A DNA stretch of 64,000 bases from Chondrosia reniformis (GCA_947172415.1 OX359202.1:4822899-4886898); one strand, 5' to 3'; positions 34,831 through 46,929 are shown, numbered from the stretch's first letter. Numbers and translations are program-made. Notes: generated from the sequence alone by a model not told the origin.

Positions 34831-35394
34831 TATCAAACGTAGCAATGAACCTTTACTCCGTCAATGTCATGCATCTAATTATACATTGCATAATATAGAC
34901 CTACGTATATAGCTCTGAAGGAATTAGAGTTTTCCAGACTATATAATCTGGTAGTCCATGAAACATGCAGGTCATTCAATTAACTAATAACCTTGAAAGT
35001 AACTTTCATTATGATAATAATTTTAATATGGCCATATATATTAATAATGGCACTGGCCTTAAGTCATATATACAGTAATTCGTGAAATTTTCATGGGAAA
35101 AAAATTGTGTTAAAATATTTTCGTGGTTTGCCCCCAAATTACGGTATAATGTATTTCTGAATCCAAATATATATTGTATAACCATATTTATAGGGCATTG
35201 TAAAGAAGGAGAGACAGAAGATTGAGGAAGCTAGAAAATATGGAATTAGCTATCAGCCTCATTCTTGTAATAGTACACTACATATTTTATCCAATAGTGG
35301 TGGCTACTTTTATTGTTGTAACAGTGGTTAGGTATATCAACCAAATTGAATATAGCTGTCATACGCGTTCCAGTGATTATTATAGAGCTATATA

Positions 35395-35768
35395 GGCTCA
35401 GTTATTAACTATAGTTTATAAGTAAAGCAATATAGTGTGTAATGTATGCATGCTAGATCTATAGAGACAGAACATGCAGGTTCTCCTTATAGCACCACCT
35501 CATTCATTTATATAATAATTGTTTATTAAAGTGACACATGCTATAACTAAAAAGGCAGCACTAGGCCAAGCCGGGCCCATGAGTCACTATAACAAAATTA
35601 ATGTATAGTAAAGTATGTCTGGTCTAGAGTCACCGATTCACACAACTCGACTACCAGGGATTGCGCAATTCCTACCTTGTGTGCACGTTAAAATACGCAA
35701 TTACGTACCGTACGGATTCTAATTACGGAGTTTGAGCTAGAGCAATCGAACGACGACTAGTCGGAAGT
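35395..35768 (+). promoter_or_regulatory. Conserved upstream region of gene F
   Basis: Near-identical to 14200-14624 upstream of gene B, including CCGTACGGATTCTAATTACG and the TAGTCGGAAGT leader. Confidence 0.4.
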
Positions 35769-36677
35769 ATGGAGTTTGAAAATAAAAATGAAAATATTCA
35801 AACGCCGGGCCAGAATCCCTCTCACTATCCTCAGGGACAGCTACAGGTTAAGGCCCTTATATATGTGTGATATTAATTAGTCTTTATAATTTTAACAGGT
35901 TGACTGTATTATATATAACACTTGTATATCCGACCTCGGTTTATCCGTATTCGACACTATTTTCCGATATATGCAGATTTAGGTGTGTATATTTCTAACC
36001 TTTATAATTATTTTCCGATGGACTTACTCCCTCATGACTCATGACTTACTCCCTAAAACAATAATCAACATCTATCTATATAGCTCTCATATTTTTCCTT
36101 CAAAATATAGAATATAGCTGTAACTTATCAAGTGAATCCTGCCAACCAGCCTGCAGTGGTGCAATGGCAACCAGTAACAGTAGCACAACCATCAACTGCA
36201 ATTGTACAATATCCACAAAATGTTCCCGTGACTACTAACCTGCCCAAATATGCACTGGTTATCAGTGTTGTGACAACCATGATATTTGCAGGTGTGCTGT
36301 TTTGGATGCCAGGGCTATTCTGTCTTATTCCAGCTATAGGATATGCTACCGCTGTAAGTTTTATAATATAAGTTTACAAGTCCCATACATAGGGTAGCTA
36401 TTCAGCAATTTCCCTCTGAACAAGCTAATGTATATAAAGTCTATATACGTATTATCCATTTTAAATATTATAGGGTGTCACTAAGAAGGAGAAACAGAAG
36501 ATTGAAGAAGCTAGAAGATTTGGAGTTATAAGCCTTGTCCTTCTAATAGTGTTCTACATATCTTATCCAGTACTAGTGGCTATTATTATCATGTCCACAG
36601 TGTTTGGTCATACCTGCAATAGCTATGATAGTTACCGGTATTTTAGTTATTGTGCACGGCCTTACTATTACTATTAG
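35769..36677 (+). CDS. Array member F: small two-pass membrane protein (174 aa)
   Basis: Exons 35769-35846, 36111-36353 and 36474-36677. Start exon type 1 (MEFENKNENIQTPGQNPSHY). Exon 2: NIAVTYQVNPANQP, AVVQWQPVTVAQPSTAIVQ, NLPKYALVISVVTT, then a hydrophobic stretch with WMPGLFCLIPAIGYATA. Exon 3: GVTKKEKQKIEEARRFG, helix, tail ending CARPYYYYY. Closest to gene B, but intron 1 is only 264 bp, because most of B's ~1-kb intron (including the M1 MITE) is absent, and intron 2 is 120 bp. This is the most compact member. AATAAA at 36990. Function unknown; dispanin-like layout. Confidence 0.85.
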
Positions 36678-37409
36678 CTTATGCTGCCCTTATAACGGCC
36701 AAAAAATGTGAGCTGTGTTTAGTATATTCTACATAATGCTTACCATGCAATTAACCATGCAACCACGCATGTACCAGATGCTCAATATTGACCAACATTA
36801 GCTGCTGTTTATTACAGTTTTGTACATTAATTGTGTATTGCATATAGCACATGACCAATCTTTTGAACTTTATTATAAGTTTTTGTTGTATTATTTTCAT
36901 TTTTCAACAAGACATTACTCATAAACAATATTCAATTCAATTAATCATGTAGCTCCTCTCCTCAGTAGGAGGTTGCTGTTACGTACAATAATAAAATACT
37001 ATCAGTTATTAGGAATATAGACTGTTCTGCATGCATAATATAGGCAAAAATCATTAAGTATCTTCTCTACATCTGGGTTAGATACATAACATACAATTTA
37101 TATGACAGAGTTTAGAAGGCCCAATTTTGTTATTTATTGTATAAGTATTCAAATATTTGGATCACTTGCAATTGGATTAGTTAAAATACAGCAGTGCAAA
37201 GTGCCTACGCACATTTCTATCAATTAGTATATATAGTATATAGTCCATGCATGCAGCTATTAGCTAATGTTAGGAACGTACTCATTAGTGTGGTTAATTA
37301 TAAAGGACACCAGTATAGTGACCGGGGGCTTCTTATTAGAGAGCACGGCAGTATTAAGTTGCTAGGTTGCAGTTGGCTGAAATACGCTGGAGTGCAAGTG
37401 TATACACAA
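36678..37409. other. Gene F 3' region and spacer
   Basis: Homologous to spacers after B and C, with AATAAA at 36990-36995. No gene seen. Confidence 0.6.
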
Positions 37410-37488
37410 GTGTATACCGTAAGGATTCTTATTATAGGTTTGATCGAAGAAAGTGAAAACATCCAAACTTACCTACTAAGTGAACAAG

Positions 37489-40400
37489 ATGGAATTCGAA
37501 CCTGAAAAGGAAAACAACCAACAAGAACAAGCGCCTCCTTATCCGGGACAACCTCAGGTAATCTATGAGGCCGATCTTTCGATCACTATATTATAGCTAT
37601 ATATACGTAATACTGTCGTATACCTATAGCAGCAGCAACTGTTTCCGGGGACGGTCACAGGGAAGGATATGAAAATTTTAAGGGGGTACTAGATAATATA
37701 GGAGTAAGGATCTGAAAGTGTTAAGGGGGTACTAGATAATATAGGAGTGTGATAGAGAAGGATCTGAAAGTGTTAAGGGGGTACTAGATAATATAGGAGT
37801 GTGATAGAGAAGGATCTGAAAGGGGGTACTAGATAATACAGGAGTGTGATAGAGAAAGGGTTTGAAAGTTTTAAGGGGGTGCTAGGAGTGTGATAGAGAA
37901 AGGGTTTGAGAAGTATGTTTTAAAGTGTAAAATGGCTACTACAAACTCAAGCTCAGAGCCTAAGGGCCGGGGCTACTTCAGCACTCTATCTGATCACTGT
38001 GTAAGGACTCTGTCGTGCTATGAAACATCTTTTTCCACTGTCGAATAATTACATACTTTTATCTCCCTTGTTACCAATGTTTTATAAAGAAAAAAACCGC
38101 TTTACAGTTAATGTCCATACACTCTATCAATGTCTGGCCATGAAGAACCCCTTTATACCATGCAAGTGGTGAGGAAGTGTATATGTCTTCTACTAATATG
38201 CCTTCCTAATCAGGACCCAGGGTGAACCTTTAGCCTGTGTATATATTATGCAGTAAGCTGGCAGAAGGCTAGGGTAGGCAGCAAGCATATCTTAGATATT
38301 TTTTGGAGGGGAATCCGGAGCAGGGAAATCCCTCAGGCAAAATATAGATAAGTGCAGGAATAGCTATAAACAAACTAAAATGTATAATTAATCCCAATCT
38401 TGTTAAGCCAATATCATTAGGATACTGTCGGGATACTCAAAGTCATGAATGACAAGATACCGTGATTTATCATTTAAGAGGTTGGAATTACAAATAACTT
38501 ATAGCCAAACTATTACCACAGCATGGGCCTATAAATTTAGGATGTCACTGTTTTCCAGACCAACAGGAGCCATAATGTTAACATAATTAACCTGGTTATG
38601 TCTGCAATTAGTAGAAATGTGCTAAAAGGATGGACTAAGTGATTAGATGGATAAGAACTGTTATCTGTCTCGATAGAAGCCACAGGGGATTTCTATATAT
38701 GTGTATGTTATGCAACATTACAGTTATAGGGGACTATTTGATTTCTTTTCTGCTATTCAGGTTCAAATTTTTTAAATTATTATCTATTATATATGGATAT
38801 ACGTACATGTATGCATATCATTTAAGAAAGATAGTTTTGCATGCGACCAGTATATTAAGACCACCTGTATCTAAAACCACTTAGTTCGGTCCGACAGGTG
38901 GTCTTTATATACAGGTTCCACTGTATATATGTATATATACTTTATATAGTTGAAACATTTGATTACTGATAAAGAAGATCAATATTAGTAGTCGGTAATG
39001 TTTTAATTCTTACATTATGATAAAAATATGTGTTGCTCCAGTGCTCTCTCACCAATTACCATTATATTGCATGTCAACCAAACATACAGGTTGGTTAGAA
39101 ACACTGAATACTGCATTGGCTGTCTTTAGTTACCAGTTTCCATGAAAAATTAAAACATCAGAGTATGTATCATCATCATTTAACTCTGGATATTACCCCT
39201 GCCCACTCATGTCCCCTGGGGAGGGCAATGAATCAGATTATGTAACTAGTTATTGAAGAATTTAGTTGTATTATATACAGTGACACCAACAGTGTAATTT
39301 AAGACACGTGATGAAATTAAAGGAATGTAGGTCAAAAATGAATTTTATGATTGGGTCTGACTTTTTGGTCTAAATCTATAGCAGTGATATTCTTAATTAG
39401 GCAGAGAATAATATCCACCTACACCAATAATTTGTTCATTTGCATAGTTGGCCAACCCAAACCAAGCTGTGGCTTATGCAAATCCTGTCAACCAGCCTAT
39501 ATCATATCAAGGAAACCCGACCAGCCAGCCTGCAGTGGTGCAGTGGCAACCAGTAGCAGTAGTACAACCACCAACTGCATCAGTAAACCATCCACAAAAT
39601 GTTGCTGTGACTACCAACCTGCCCAAATATGCACTGATCATCAGTGTTGTGACAACTATAGTCTTTACTGGAGTGCTATATTGGATTCCAGGGCTATTCT
39701 GTCTTGTTCCAGCTCTAGGAACTGCTGTTGCTGTAAGTTTATAATTATGCAGTTACTGTAGTGTTTTATATGCCTTGCATGCTGCCATTCACCTCACCAT
39801 TGTTTGCCTCTGATTATGATATGATTAAGTGTAACTAGACCTTTGAACATTATCTGTTGTTAATTAGTGCATCATTATAATCTCTGAATGATAGGGTAAT
39901 AGTCACAGGAGATTATGATAAGTGATTCTATCATCATAGCCTTTGCATGGGCTTATATAGTGCAATAAACCCCCCTTCATTGTGAATGCTGAGTCTCGCT
40001 TAGACTGCAGCCTCCATCTTCATTTTTTAAACCACAAGTGTTTCACTTTTGATGGAGTTGTAAATCGACACACTCATTCAAATTCACCACTGTATACCCT
40101 GATACACTTTATGTAGGGTATAAAATGGCTGTCTGTGGTTCTTTGATTATTTCTTTCATTTTTGATGGCTAGGTAATCACAGGCCATTTAAATAGGAGTT
40201 TGGTCACCCTACCCAGCGAGATAAGACTTCGGTCACTTGGCTGGTACAGTGTAATAACTTCAGGCATTATTCACTTATCCTCGTGACCTTTACACTGTAC
40301 ATATGTGTATATCTATATATACCTAGTAAAGTTTCTTGTTATTTTATATATATGTAATGCTTAACTATAGGGCATTATAAAGAAGGAGAAACAGAAGATA

Positions 40401-40574
40401 CTGGAGGCAAGAAAATATGGAATTATCAGCCTCATTCTTGTGATAGTGTTCTACATATCCTATCCGATACTGGTGGCTGTTGTTATTGTGTCATCAGTCT
40501 TTGGGTATATAAATCGACCACGGCAACGGTGCTATAATTATTATTCCTACTACAGCAGTAGTTACTATTGTTGA
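37489..40574 (+). CDS. Array member G: small two-pass membrane protein (185 aa)
   Basis: Exons 37489-37557, 39448-39732 and 40371-40574. Start exon type 2 (MEFEPEKENNQQEQAPPYPG). Exon 2 begins LANPNQAVAYANPVNQP, then ISYQGNPTSQPAVVQWQPV, NLPKYALIISVVTTIVFTG and LYWIPGLFCLVPALGTAVA. Exon 3: GIIKKEKQKILEARKYG, ISLILVIVFYISYPILVAVV, tail NRPRQRCYNYYSYYSSSYYC. Duplicate of gene D with the same intron-1 minisatellite. Intron 2 has a ~430-bp repeat-like block (39840-40260) shared with gene H. Function unknown. Confidence 0.83.
37670..37912. repeat. ~50-bp minisatellite in intron 1 of gene G
   Basis: Four to five units of the satellite found in gene D intron 1 (GTGATAGAGAAGGATCTGAA, GTTAAGGGGGTACTAGATAA). 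Confidence 0.88.
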
Positions 40575-40909
40575 TAGTGTGACAACAGCGCTAGCATGGA
40601 GGTCACTCTTGACCAGCCAAGAATATTTGCTCATTAATCTGCATATAAACCTCTTTTGCAAACTTTGTTATTATAATATTTGCTGTATTCCTTATAATTA
40701 TGCCGTATTTCATGCATTTGTTCAAATTTTCATGTGTCTTGATGGATGGAGAAAGACTTTTCATGATGCAGAAATTTGGAAATATAGTGCATGCGTATTC
40801 CGATATTTATCACCTGTACGATTATTAGTATACTTTTTTCTGAATTCGTTCAGTAGCTACGTAGAATTATACTGTACTTTTACTGATCTTTTGAGCTTAT
40901 CCTTAACAA

Positions 40910-41600
40910 AATTCACTATATATATGGTGAGAGATAGGACAAATATGAGTGAACATCAAAATTTGCAAAACTCCTTGGATATGTTTTATGGAAGGCTGTG
41001 AATGCTGACACCAAGTTGGAGCTTCATATCTTTCAAATTGACAGAGTTACAGCACTAAATGTACATTAGATTCTTGTATACAAATTTAATGTATGGTGAG
41101 AGATAGGGCAAATATGAGTGAACATCAAAATTTGCAAAACTCCTTGGATATGTTTTATGGATGCCTGTGAATGCTGACACCAAGTTGGAGCTTCATATCT
41201 TTCAAATTGACAGAGTTACAGCACTAAATGTACATTAGATTCTTGTATACAAATTTAATGTATGGTGAGAGATAGGCAAATATGAGTGAACATCAAAATT
41301 TGCAAAACTCATTGGAAATCTTTCATTCATCTCTGTGATTACTGAGCTAGAGTTTCAGATTCATATCTTTCCATTTGGAAGAGTTACAGCCATATATATA
41401 TATATATATAAATGTACTTTCAATTACTGCTATACAAAGTTAATATATGGTGAGAGATAGGGCAAACTTGAGTAGATATGAAAATTTGCAAAATTCATTG
41501 GAAGCCTTTCATACATCTTTGTAAATACTTACACAATGTTTCAGCTTCATATCTCTCCATTTGACAGAGCTACAGCACTCTAATGTACATTAAATTTCTA
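40910..41600. repeat. ~170-185 bp satellite, block 1
   Basis: Tandem units each starting ATGGTGAGAGATAGG (40924, 41093, 41262, 41447), containing CATCAAAATTTGCAAAACTC, CACCAAGTTGGAGCTTCATA and a TTGACAGAGTTACAGCACTA segment. Spacing is 169, 169 and 185 bp. A second block follows at 42655 after about 1 kb of other sequence. Confidence 0.88.
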
Positions 41601-41619
41601 CTATACGACCTTAAATGGT

Positions 41620-42654
41620 GTAGTATATATATCGTGCGATACTATTATGCAAATTATCGGCATACCAAGTTAAAATGTTTTGACATGAATGGGGCAACTA
41701 GAAATACGCAGGGACAGTCCAGAACGCAGCTGTTAGAAGGTCTTTACATAGAGGCAGGTAGCCATTATGCTATTACTGCAATTGAGATTGAGTGTGGCTG
41801 GTTATACCTGTTTACGTTCATATCAGAACACCTCTCGCTAAAATCGTTTCTACATGGGACCAGAAAAGTTGGTCTCCTCCGCCAATCAAGACACTTACAG
41901 GATTCTATCCATTTTTCCCAGTTTCTAGATGAACCACGAATACTGGATATACCTTTAAAATGGCTTGGAACGATGCACTCATCCCGAATTAACTTGATAT
42001 AATTTGACTACATTTTTCTCGCAAATACCCTATTCTTAAGTATGGAATTGCGCCAACCACAATCGTTTCCTTTTGAAATTTTCTTGTTTAAATAGAAGCG
42101 CAAAACCTTATAAAGTAGGCCTACCTGGACACATCCCTATGGTGGTAGCGGTTCCCATAGGGGTTTGGTAGCGCTTAGACTCTGAAGCTGTCTCCTAATC
42201 GGTTGGTGCCATAGAGACGTGCTCACCAATAATCCGGATTTCGGGGGGGTTCCACGTAATGTGGGATTGGCATCTGATATCTTTAAGGATTCATATGAGT
42301 CGGCCATATCGAGAAGAACTGGTTCTTCTCACGCAAGTGACACCCAAAGCTCAACTCGGCAGAGCGTTACCACCGATCCCGGCCTATGAGCGTCGTGGAT
42401 GGTAGCGTTCGGTATGGTCCAACTTTTTTTCTTTGGAGTTTCGTTGGCCGTCGATCGGCAAAATTTCACTCTAACGACATCCATATAATATATGTGGATA
42501 GATACAGCTTCAACAACAATCAAGTACTACACAGTGCATATCCATGTGTATAAGAAATCTTTCAAAAAGTTCTATTTTTTCAGAAATATATACAGTACCG
42601 CATTTTCACTCTTACACCTACTCAAGGTCGGCCATTTATAGTATTACGCAATTA
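41620..42654. other. Unit interrupting the satellite; includes repeat Y in reverse
   Basis: About 1 kb between satellite blocks. 42290-42560 is the reverse complement of repeat Y (copies at 25225 and 53395). The rest includes a 139-codon open frame (41583-42002) without recognisable domain, probably fortuitous. Likely an insertion into the satellite. Confidence 0.55.
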
Positions 42655-43035
42655 GGGTTAATTAATGAATGGTGAGAGATAAGGCAAATTTATGTAGAAA
42701 TCAAAATTTCTTAAACTGTTTGGAAATGTTTCACACATGTCTGTGAATGTAGACACCAAGTTTAAGCTTCATATTTACCGAATTGACAGTATTATGGCAC
42801 TAAATGTACATTAGATTCTTGTATGTGCATTAGATTTTGTATACAAATTTAATGTATGGTGAGAGATAGGGCAAATATGAGCGAACATCAAAATTTGCAA
42901 AACTCTTGGGATATGTTTTATGGAAGGCTGTGAATGCTGACACCAAGTTTGAGCTTCATAACTTTCAAATTGACAAAGTTACGGCACTACGTAAATGTAC
43001 ATTAGATTCTTGTATACAAATTTAATATATAATAG
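42655..43035. repeat. ~187-bp satellite, block 2
   Basis: Two further units (ATGGTGAGAGAT at 42669 and 42856) of the satellite at 40910-41600. Confidence 0.85.
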
Positions 43036-43055
43036 AACGTTTCGGTCCGTGGACC

Positions 43056-43176
43056 TGTGACGAGTTATATTATCGTAACACTACTTAACCGTACTCGAGT
43101 CACTTTCGGGTAAAGATCATTATTAAGTTCTGTACAATAGCATATATACATCACAGAAAGTTCTAGAAAGCTAAAT
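43056..43176 (-). repeat. 3' LTR of gypsy element
   Basis: 121 bp, from TGTGACGAGTTATATTATCG to GAAAGCTAAAT on the + strand; identical by eye to 46809-46929. The pol stop codon (43163-43165) lies inside it. Confidence 0.9.
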
Positions 43177-45964
43177 GATGATGGGGTGGTATAGCCCGAA
43201 GTTGCTGCATGGTACACCTGAGGCGTGAAACATAGGCCAGCGGATCTACAGTGTCAATGTCCTGGCTGGTGCTGAAAAATTCCCCTGGTAAGCGTAGGGT
43301 GGTGCCATACACCAACTCTGAAACGGTACAGTTCAAGTCTTCCTTCAATGCCGTGCGAATACCTAAGAGTACTAGAGGTAGTGAGTCCATCCACTGCACT
43401 TGGGGTAAGTGAGTCATCAGTCCTGCTTTCAGCTGTCGATGTAAACGCTCGACTAATCCATTAGCACAAGGGTGGTAGGCGGTTGTTCGAATTCGGTGAG
43501 ATCCCAGTAAGTTCATCAACTGTCTCCAAAGGGCAGACTCGAATTGAGCACCTCGGTCAGTGGTGATGGTGGAGGGTACACCGAATCGTGCAATCCAACC
43601 CAAAACAAAAGCTTGCGCTACTGTCTCTGCAGAGATGTTTGTTAGAGGAATAGCTTCTGGCCAACGGGTAAAACGATCAACGCATGTCAAGAGGTAAGAG
43701 TGTCCTTTTACTAATGGTAGTGGGCCAACAATGTCGATATGAACATGGTCAAACCTGGCATCCGGAGTTGCAAAGGTGGATGTTGGTGTAACTGTGTGCT
43801 GATGTACTTTTGATCGTTGGCATTGAAGACAAACTTGGGCCCATTTGCGGACATCCTTGTTGATACCAGGCCAGACGTAGCGTGCTGTTATCAGGCGTTG
43901 AGTAGCACGGATACCTGGATGGGATAAGGAATGCAAACTGTCAAAAACCTTGCGACGAAATTCAGGTGGAACATAGGGCCGGGGAACTCCAGTGGTTGTG
44001 TCACACATCAAAGTAACATCTGCTCTAGGACTGGGAACCTCCTGGAGTGTGAGGGAAGATGAGGTCTCACGATTATGCAATGCTGTATCCTCACTTTGGG
44101 CTTTAGCCATGGCCCTGAAATCAATGGCCGGAACTCCAGCTTCATGCAATGCATCCAGCTCCAGGCGGGACAGGGCATCAGCTGCCGTGTTGTCTACACC
44201 TTTGATATGCCGGATATCTGTGGTGAACTGTGAAATGAAGTCCAGGTGTCGTATCTGCCGAGGAGAATGCTGCTTAGTCTGGATGGAGAAAACAAAGGTA
44301 AGGGGTTTGTGGTCAGTAATCACATGAAATGTCCTACCTTCCACAAAGTGACGAAAGTGCTTGATTGCTAAATAGATAGCTAGGAGCTCACGGTCGAAGG
44401 TGCTATACTTAGTTTCAGCTGGCTGAAGTTTTCTAGAAAAGTAAGCAATAGGGCTCCACACTGCTCCTATAAGTTGTTGTAGTACAGCACCGACAGCCAC
44501 ATCTGATGCGTCAGTAATGAGGCAAGTGGGGGCATCAGGTTGTGGATGAAATAGAAGGGTGGCCTTGGCTAGAGCCTCCTTTACCTGGTTAAAGGCAGAA
44601 ACAGCCTGTTCCATCCAAATTAGGTGTTTGTCTTCACCTTTAGATGGGACAGCTAGTAGTACATTAAGTGGTTGTAGGATCTTTGCACAGTCAGGGATGA
44701 AGCGATGGTAAAAGTTGATCAATCCTAAAAACTGACGTAATTTGCGCTGGGTGGTGGGCTGAGGAAACTGTCGGATAACTGTCACTTTCCCCTCTACTGG
44801 TTGAATACCATGTCTGTCCACATGATGCCCGAGGAACTCCAGTGACTCTGCACCAAGGACACACTTGGAGGGGTTAATCAGGATCCCATGCTTTCTGAGA
44901 CGTGTGAAGACCTGTCGGAGGTGGACTTTATGGTCTTCTTTGGTGGTACTAGCAATGAGGATATCGTCAATATAGGCGTAGCTGTGGGGCAAACCACGTA
45001 GGACCTGATCAATAAAACGCTGGAAGGTCTGAGCGGCATTGCGCAAGCCAAATGGCATGCGTAGAAACTCAAACAAGCCGAATGGTGTGATGACAGCAGT
45101 CTTTGGAACATCAACGGACTCCACAGGGATTTGATGGTAAGCACGTACCAGATCTAATTTAGAGAAAATGGTGGCTCCATGGAGGGATGCGGCAAAGTCC
45201 TGTATGTGAGGGATGGGATAGCAGTCGGGTTGTGTGATGGCGTTAAGTGCCCTATAGTCTCCACAAGGGCGCCAGTCTCCAGGTGTCTTCTTGGGGACCA
45301 TGTGCAGAGGTGAGGCCCAGGAACTGGAAGAAGGCTGAATAATTCCCAATTCCAACATACGGTTGAATTCCTGACGGGCAATATGTAGGCGCTCAGGAGG
45401 CAACCGACGAGGGCGGGCACTGACTGGGGGACCAGTAGTATTAATATGATGGGTTACTCCATGCTGTAGGGGCTGTTCCTTGTGGTGGGAGCGAACAATG
45501 GACGGGAATTCAGCCAGAATGGTTGCAAACACATCCTGAGGAACTACGTCTGGTAGACTGGGGCTGGGAGATGCTTCCTGAGTCAGTAAACCATGTACCT
45601 GCAGGTGTGTGAGGGTGTCTATTAAGGCACTGTGTTTGACATCCACCAAGAGGTTGTAATGACGAAGAAAGTCAGCACCTAATATAGCATGTTTCACATC
45701 GGCTATGACAAACATCCAACGAAAGGAGCGACGTAAACCAATGTTGAGAGTAATGGAGCAATTACCAAAAGTCATAATAGGGGAGTGGTTGACTGCTTGT
45801 AAGGTGAGCCCTGGTTGTGGAGAGGATTGAGGGGTACCTGCAGTACTAGATCTAGGAATAACACTCACCTCAGCTCCTGTGTCCACCAGAAAATGCATAC
45901 CAGTTACTCGTTCCTTAATAAAGAAGAGGCGACTTGATTGTAGGCCAGTAGCGCTCGTCGCCAC
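43163..45964 (-). CDS. Gypsy pol polyprotein (933 aa), intact
   Basis: Domains in order: aspartic protease ([13 protein letters not shown], residue ~27), reverse transcriptase ([29 protein letters not shown], catalytic YIDDILIAS near 335), RNase H ([40 protein letters not shown]), zinc HHCC ([18 protein letters not shown]) and integrase core ([34 protein letters not shown]). All catalytic residues are visible. The frame opens with GTG directly at the gag stop, in the -1 frame relative to gag, so expression probably needs -1 frameshifting or reinitiation. The stop is inside the 3' LTR. Confidence 0.92.
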   Translation of the reverse strand: MATSATGLQSSRLFFIKERVTGMHFLVDTGAEVSVIPRSSTAGTPQSSPQPGLTLQAVNHSPIMTFGNCSITLNIGLRRSFRWMFVIADVKHAILGADFLRHYNLLVDVKHSALIDTLTHLQVHGLLTQEASPSPSLPDVVPQDVFATILAEFPSIVRSHHKEQPLQHGVTHHINTTGPPVSARPRRLPPERLHIARQEFNRMLELGIIQPSSSSWASPLHMVPKKTPGDWRPCGDYRALNAITQPDCYPIPHIQDFAASLHGATIFSKLDLVRAYHQIPVESVDVPKTAVITPFGLFEFLRMPFGLRNAAQTFQRFIDQVLRGLPHSYAYIDDILIASTTKEDHKVHLRQVFTRLRKHGILINPSKCVLGAESLEFLGHHVDRHGIQPVEGKVTVIRQFPQPTTQRKLRQFLGLINFYHRFIPDCAKILQPLNVLLAVPSKGEDKHLIWMEQAVSAFNQVKEALAKATLLFHPQPDAPTCLITDASDVAVGAVLQQLIGAVWSPIAYFSRKLQPAETKYSTFDRELLAIYLAIKHFRHFVEGRTFHVITDHKPLTFVFSIQTKQHSPRQIRHLDFISQFTTDIRHIKGVDNTAADALSRLELDALHEAGVPAIDFRAMAKAQSEDTALHNRETSSSLTLQEVPSPRADVTLMCDTTTGVPRPYVPPEFRRKVFDSLHSLSHPGIRATQRLITARYVWPGINKDVRKWAQVCLQCQRSKVHQHTVTPTSTFATPDARFDHVHIDIVGPLPLVKGHSYLLTCVDRFTRWPEAIPLTNISAETVAQAFVLGWIARFGVPSTITTDRGAQFESALWRQLMNLLGSHRIRTTAYHPCANGLVERLHRQLKAGLMTHLPQVQWMDSLPLVLLGIRTALKEDLNCTVSELVYGTTLRLPGEFFSTSQDIDTVDPLAYVSRLRCTMQQLRAIPPHHHLAF

Positions 45965-46767
45965 TAGCGACTGGCCGGCTCGTTTCCCGAATAGTCACAA
46001 GGTGAGTTGCACTTGCGAGCTTTTTCCCCAAACCGTCGATGATACCAACAAGTGGTAGGAGTAGAATTGGCTGGGTGTGGGCTGGGCGAGCGTCCTCTTG
46101 AGCGAGAGGGTCTGGAGCTACCCGGTGATGTGTTAAGGGAGGAGATAATCTCTCTGAGGTGTGCAACTTCCTTCCGTAGCTGGTCCACTTCCGATGAAAT
46201 ATGGGGGGTGTTAATTGCGGAGATCGTAGGCGTTGCAACTTCTACGATTTTGTCCGCCATTTGGGCAAGAGCCTCGAGGGACATAGCGTTACCTGTAGAG
46301 GCTAAAACCATCCTAACACTACCTGGTAAGCGCTGCAAGAAGAGTTCCCTAAGGAAGGAGCTATCTGGCTCTGGTCCTGCGGAGTCACCTAGGAGTTGTT
46401 GCATCCGTCGCAGAAGTTGAGTTGGCTTCCTGTCGCCAAGTTCCTCAGCGTTAAAAAGCATTTGAAGACGGCGTTGTTCTGAAGCCGCTGTGCGGCGGAT
46501 TAGTTGTTCCTTAAGGGCGTCATAAGGGTCTTCCTCTGGCGGTTTGAGGATAAGATCGCGGACTTCCGTAGCAAATTCGGGGGCAAGAGAGGCGACAACA
46601 TAGTCGAAGCGCGTTTTCTGCGAGCTGATATTGCGGGTTGTGAATTGGGCCTCAACTTGGGCGAACCAGACTTGTGGATCAGCAGGCCAAAACGGGGGAA
46701 TCTTGACGGAAATGGCAGCAAGACTCACGGCTGGTTGGTTTGTCCCTTCGGGTTGCGGAGTTGCCAT
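45964..46767 (-). CDS. Gypsy gag (267 aa), CHCC type
   Basis: ATG at 46767. Capsid-like region includes [38 protein letters not shown] and [17 protein letters not shown] Ser/Arg/Pro-rich linker precedes [18 protein letters not shown], the CHCC variant of the nucleocapsid motif known from CsRn1-type elements in place of a CCHC knuckle. The stop TAG overlaps the pol start. Confidence 0.9.
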   Translation of the reverse strand: MATPQPEGTNQPAVSLAAISVKIPPFWPADPQVWFAQVEAQFTTRNISSQKTRFDYVVASLAPEFATEVRDLILKPPEEDPYDALKEQLIRRTAASEQRRLQMLFNAEELGDRKPTQLLRRMQQLLGDSAGPEPDSSFLRELFLQRLPGSVRMVLASTGNAMSLEALAQMADKIVEVATPTISAINTPHISSEVDQLRKEVAHLREIISSLNTSPGSSRPSRSRGRSPSPHPANSTPTTCWYHRRFGEKARKCNSPCDYSGNEPASR

Positions 46768-46789
46768 CGAGATCAGCAGTATCAGGTAT

Positions 46790-46808
46790 AGAACGTCGGG
46801 GTCACCAA
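46790..46808 (-). other. Primer-binding site (tRNA-Trp type)
   Basis: TGGTGACCCCGACGT on the - strand, adjacent to the 5' LTR end. Confidence 0.7.
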
Positions 46809-46929
46809 TGTGACGAGTTATATTATCGTAACACTACTTAACCGTACTCGAGTCACTTTCGGGTAAAGATCATTATTAAGTTCTGTACAATAGCATATAT
46901 ACATCACAGAAAGTTCTAGAAAGCTAAAT
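46809..46929 (-). repeat. 5' LTR of gypsy element
   Basis: 121 bp identical by eye to 43056-43176. Confidence 0.9.

Larger units (their letters stand above)
32654..35330 (+). pseudogene. Array member E: broken two-pass membrane protein gene
   Basis: Start exon type 3 (32654-32680, MELAESHDQ), exon 2 32959-33195, exon 3 from 35194. Exon 2 has TAA at 33004-33006 where siblings have CAA or CAG after the Trp of IQW. Exon 3 has four extra bases near 35248 (GGAATTAGCTATCAGCC versus GGAATTATCAGCC), which shifts the frame and removes the second membrane helix. Exon 1 and 2 resemble genes H and I, but intron 2 and exon 3 match pseudogene A (GIVKKERQKIEEARKYG and the same foldback insertion). The locus looks chimeric. 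Intron 2 also contains a retroelement fragment (33290-34155). Confidence 0.85.
43056..46929 (-). mobile_element. Complete Ty3/gypsy element, CsRn1-like
   Basis: LTR retrotransposon on the - strand: LTR, gag, pol, LTR; about 3.9 kb, no env. The 121-bp LTRs look identical, which implies recent insertion. On the - strand, just inside the 5' LTR (46809), TGGTGACCCCGACGT matches a primer-binding site for tRNA-Trp. That PBS and the CHCC gag motif are hallmarks of the CsRn1 group. No clear target duplication was found; the left flank abuts a Penelope-type hairpin (43039-43055). Confidence 0.9.

Noticed and set aside
41583-42002. 139-residue open frame as a gene
   Set aside because: No recognisable domain, it lies in repetitive sequence that interrupts a satellite, and there is no homologue among the array copies.
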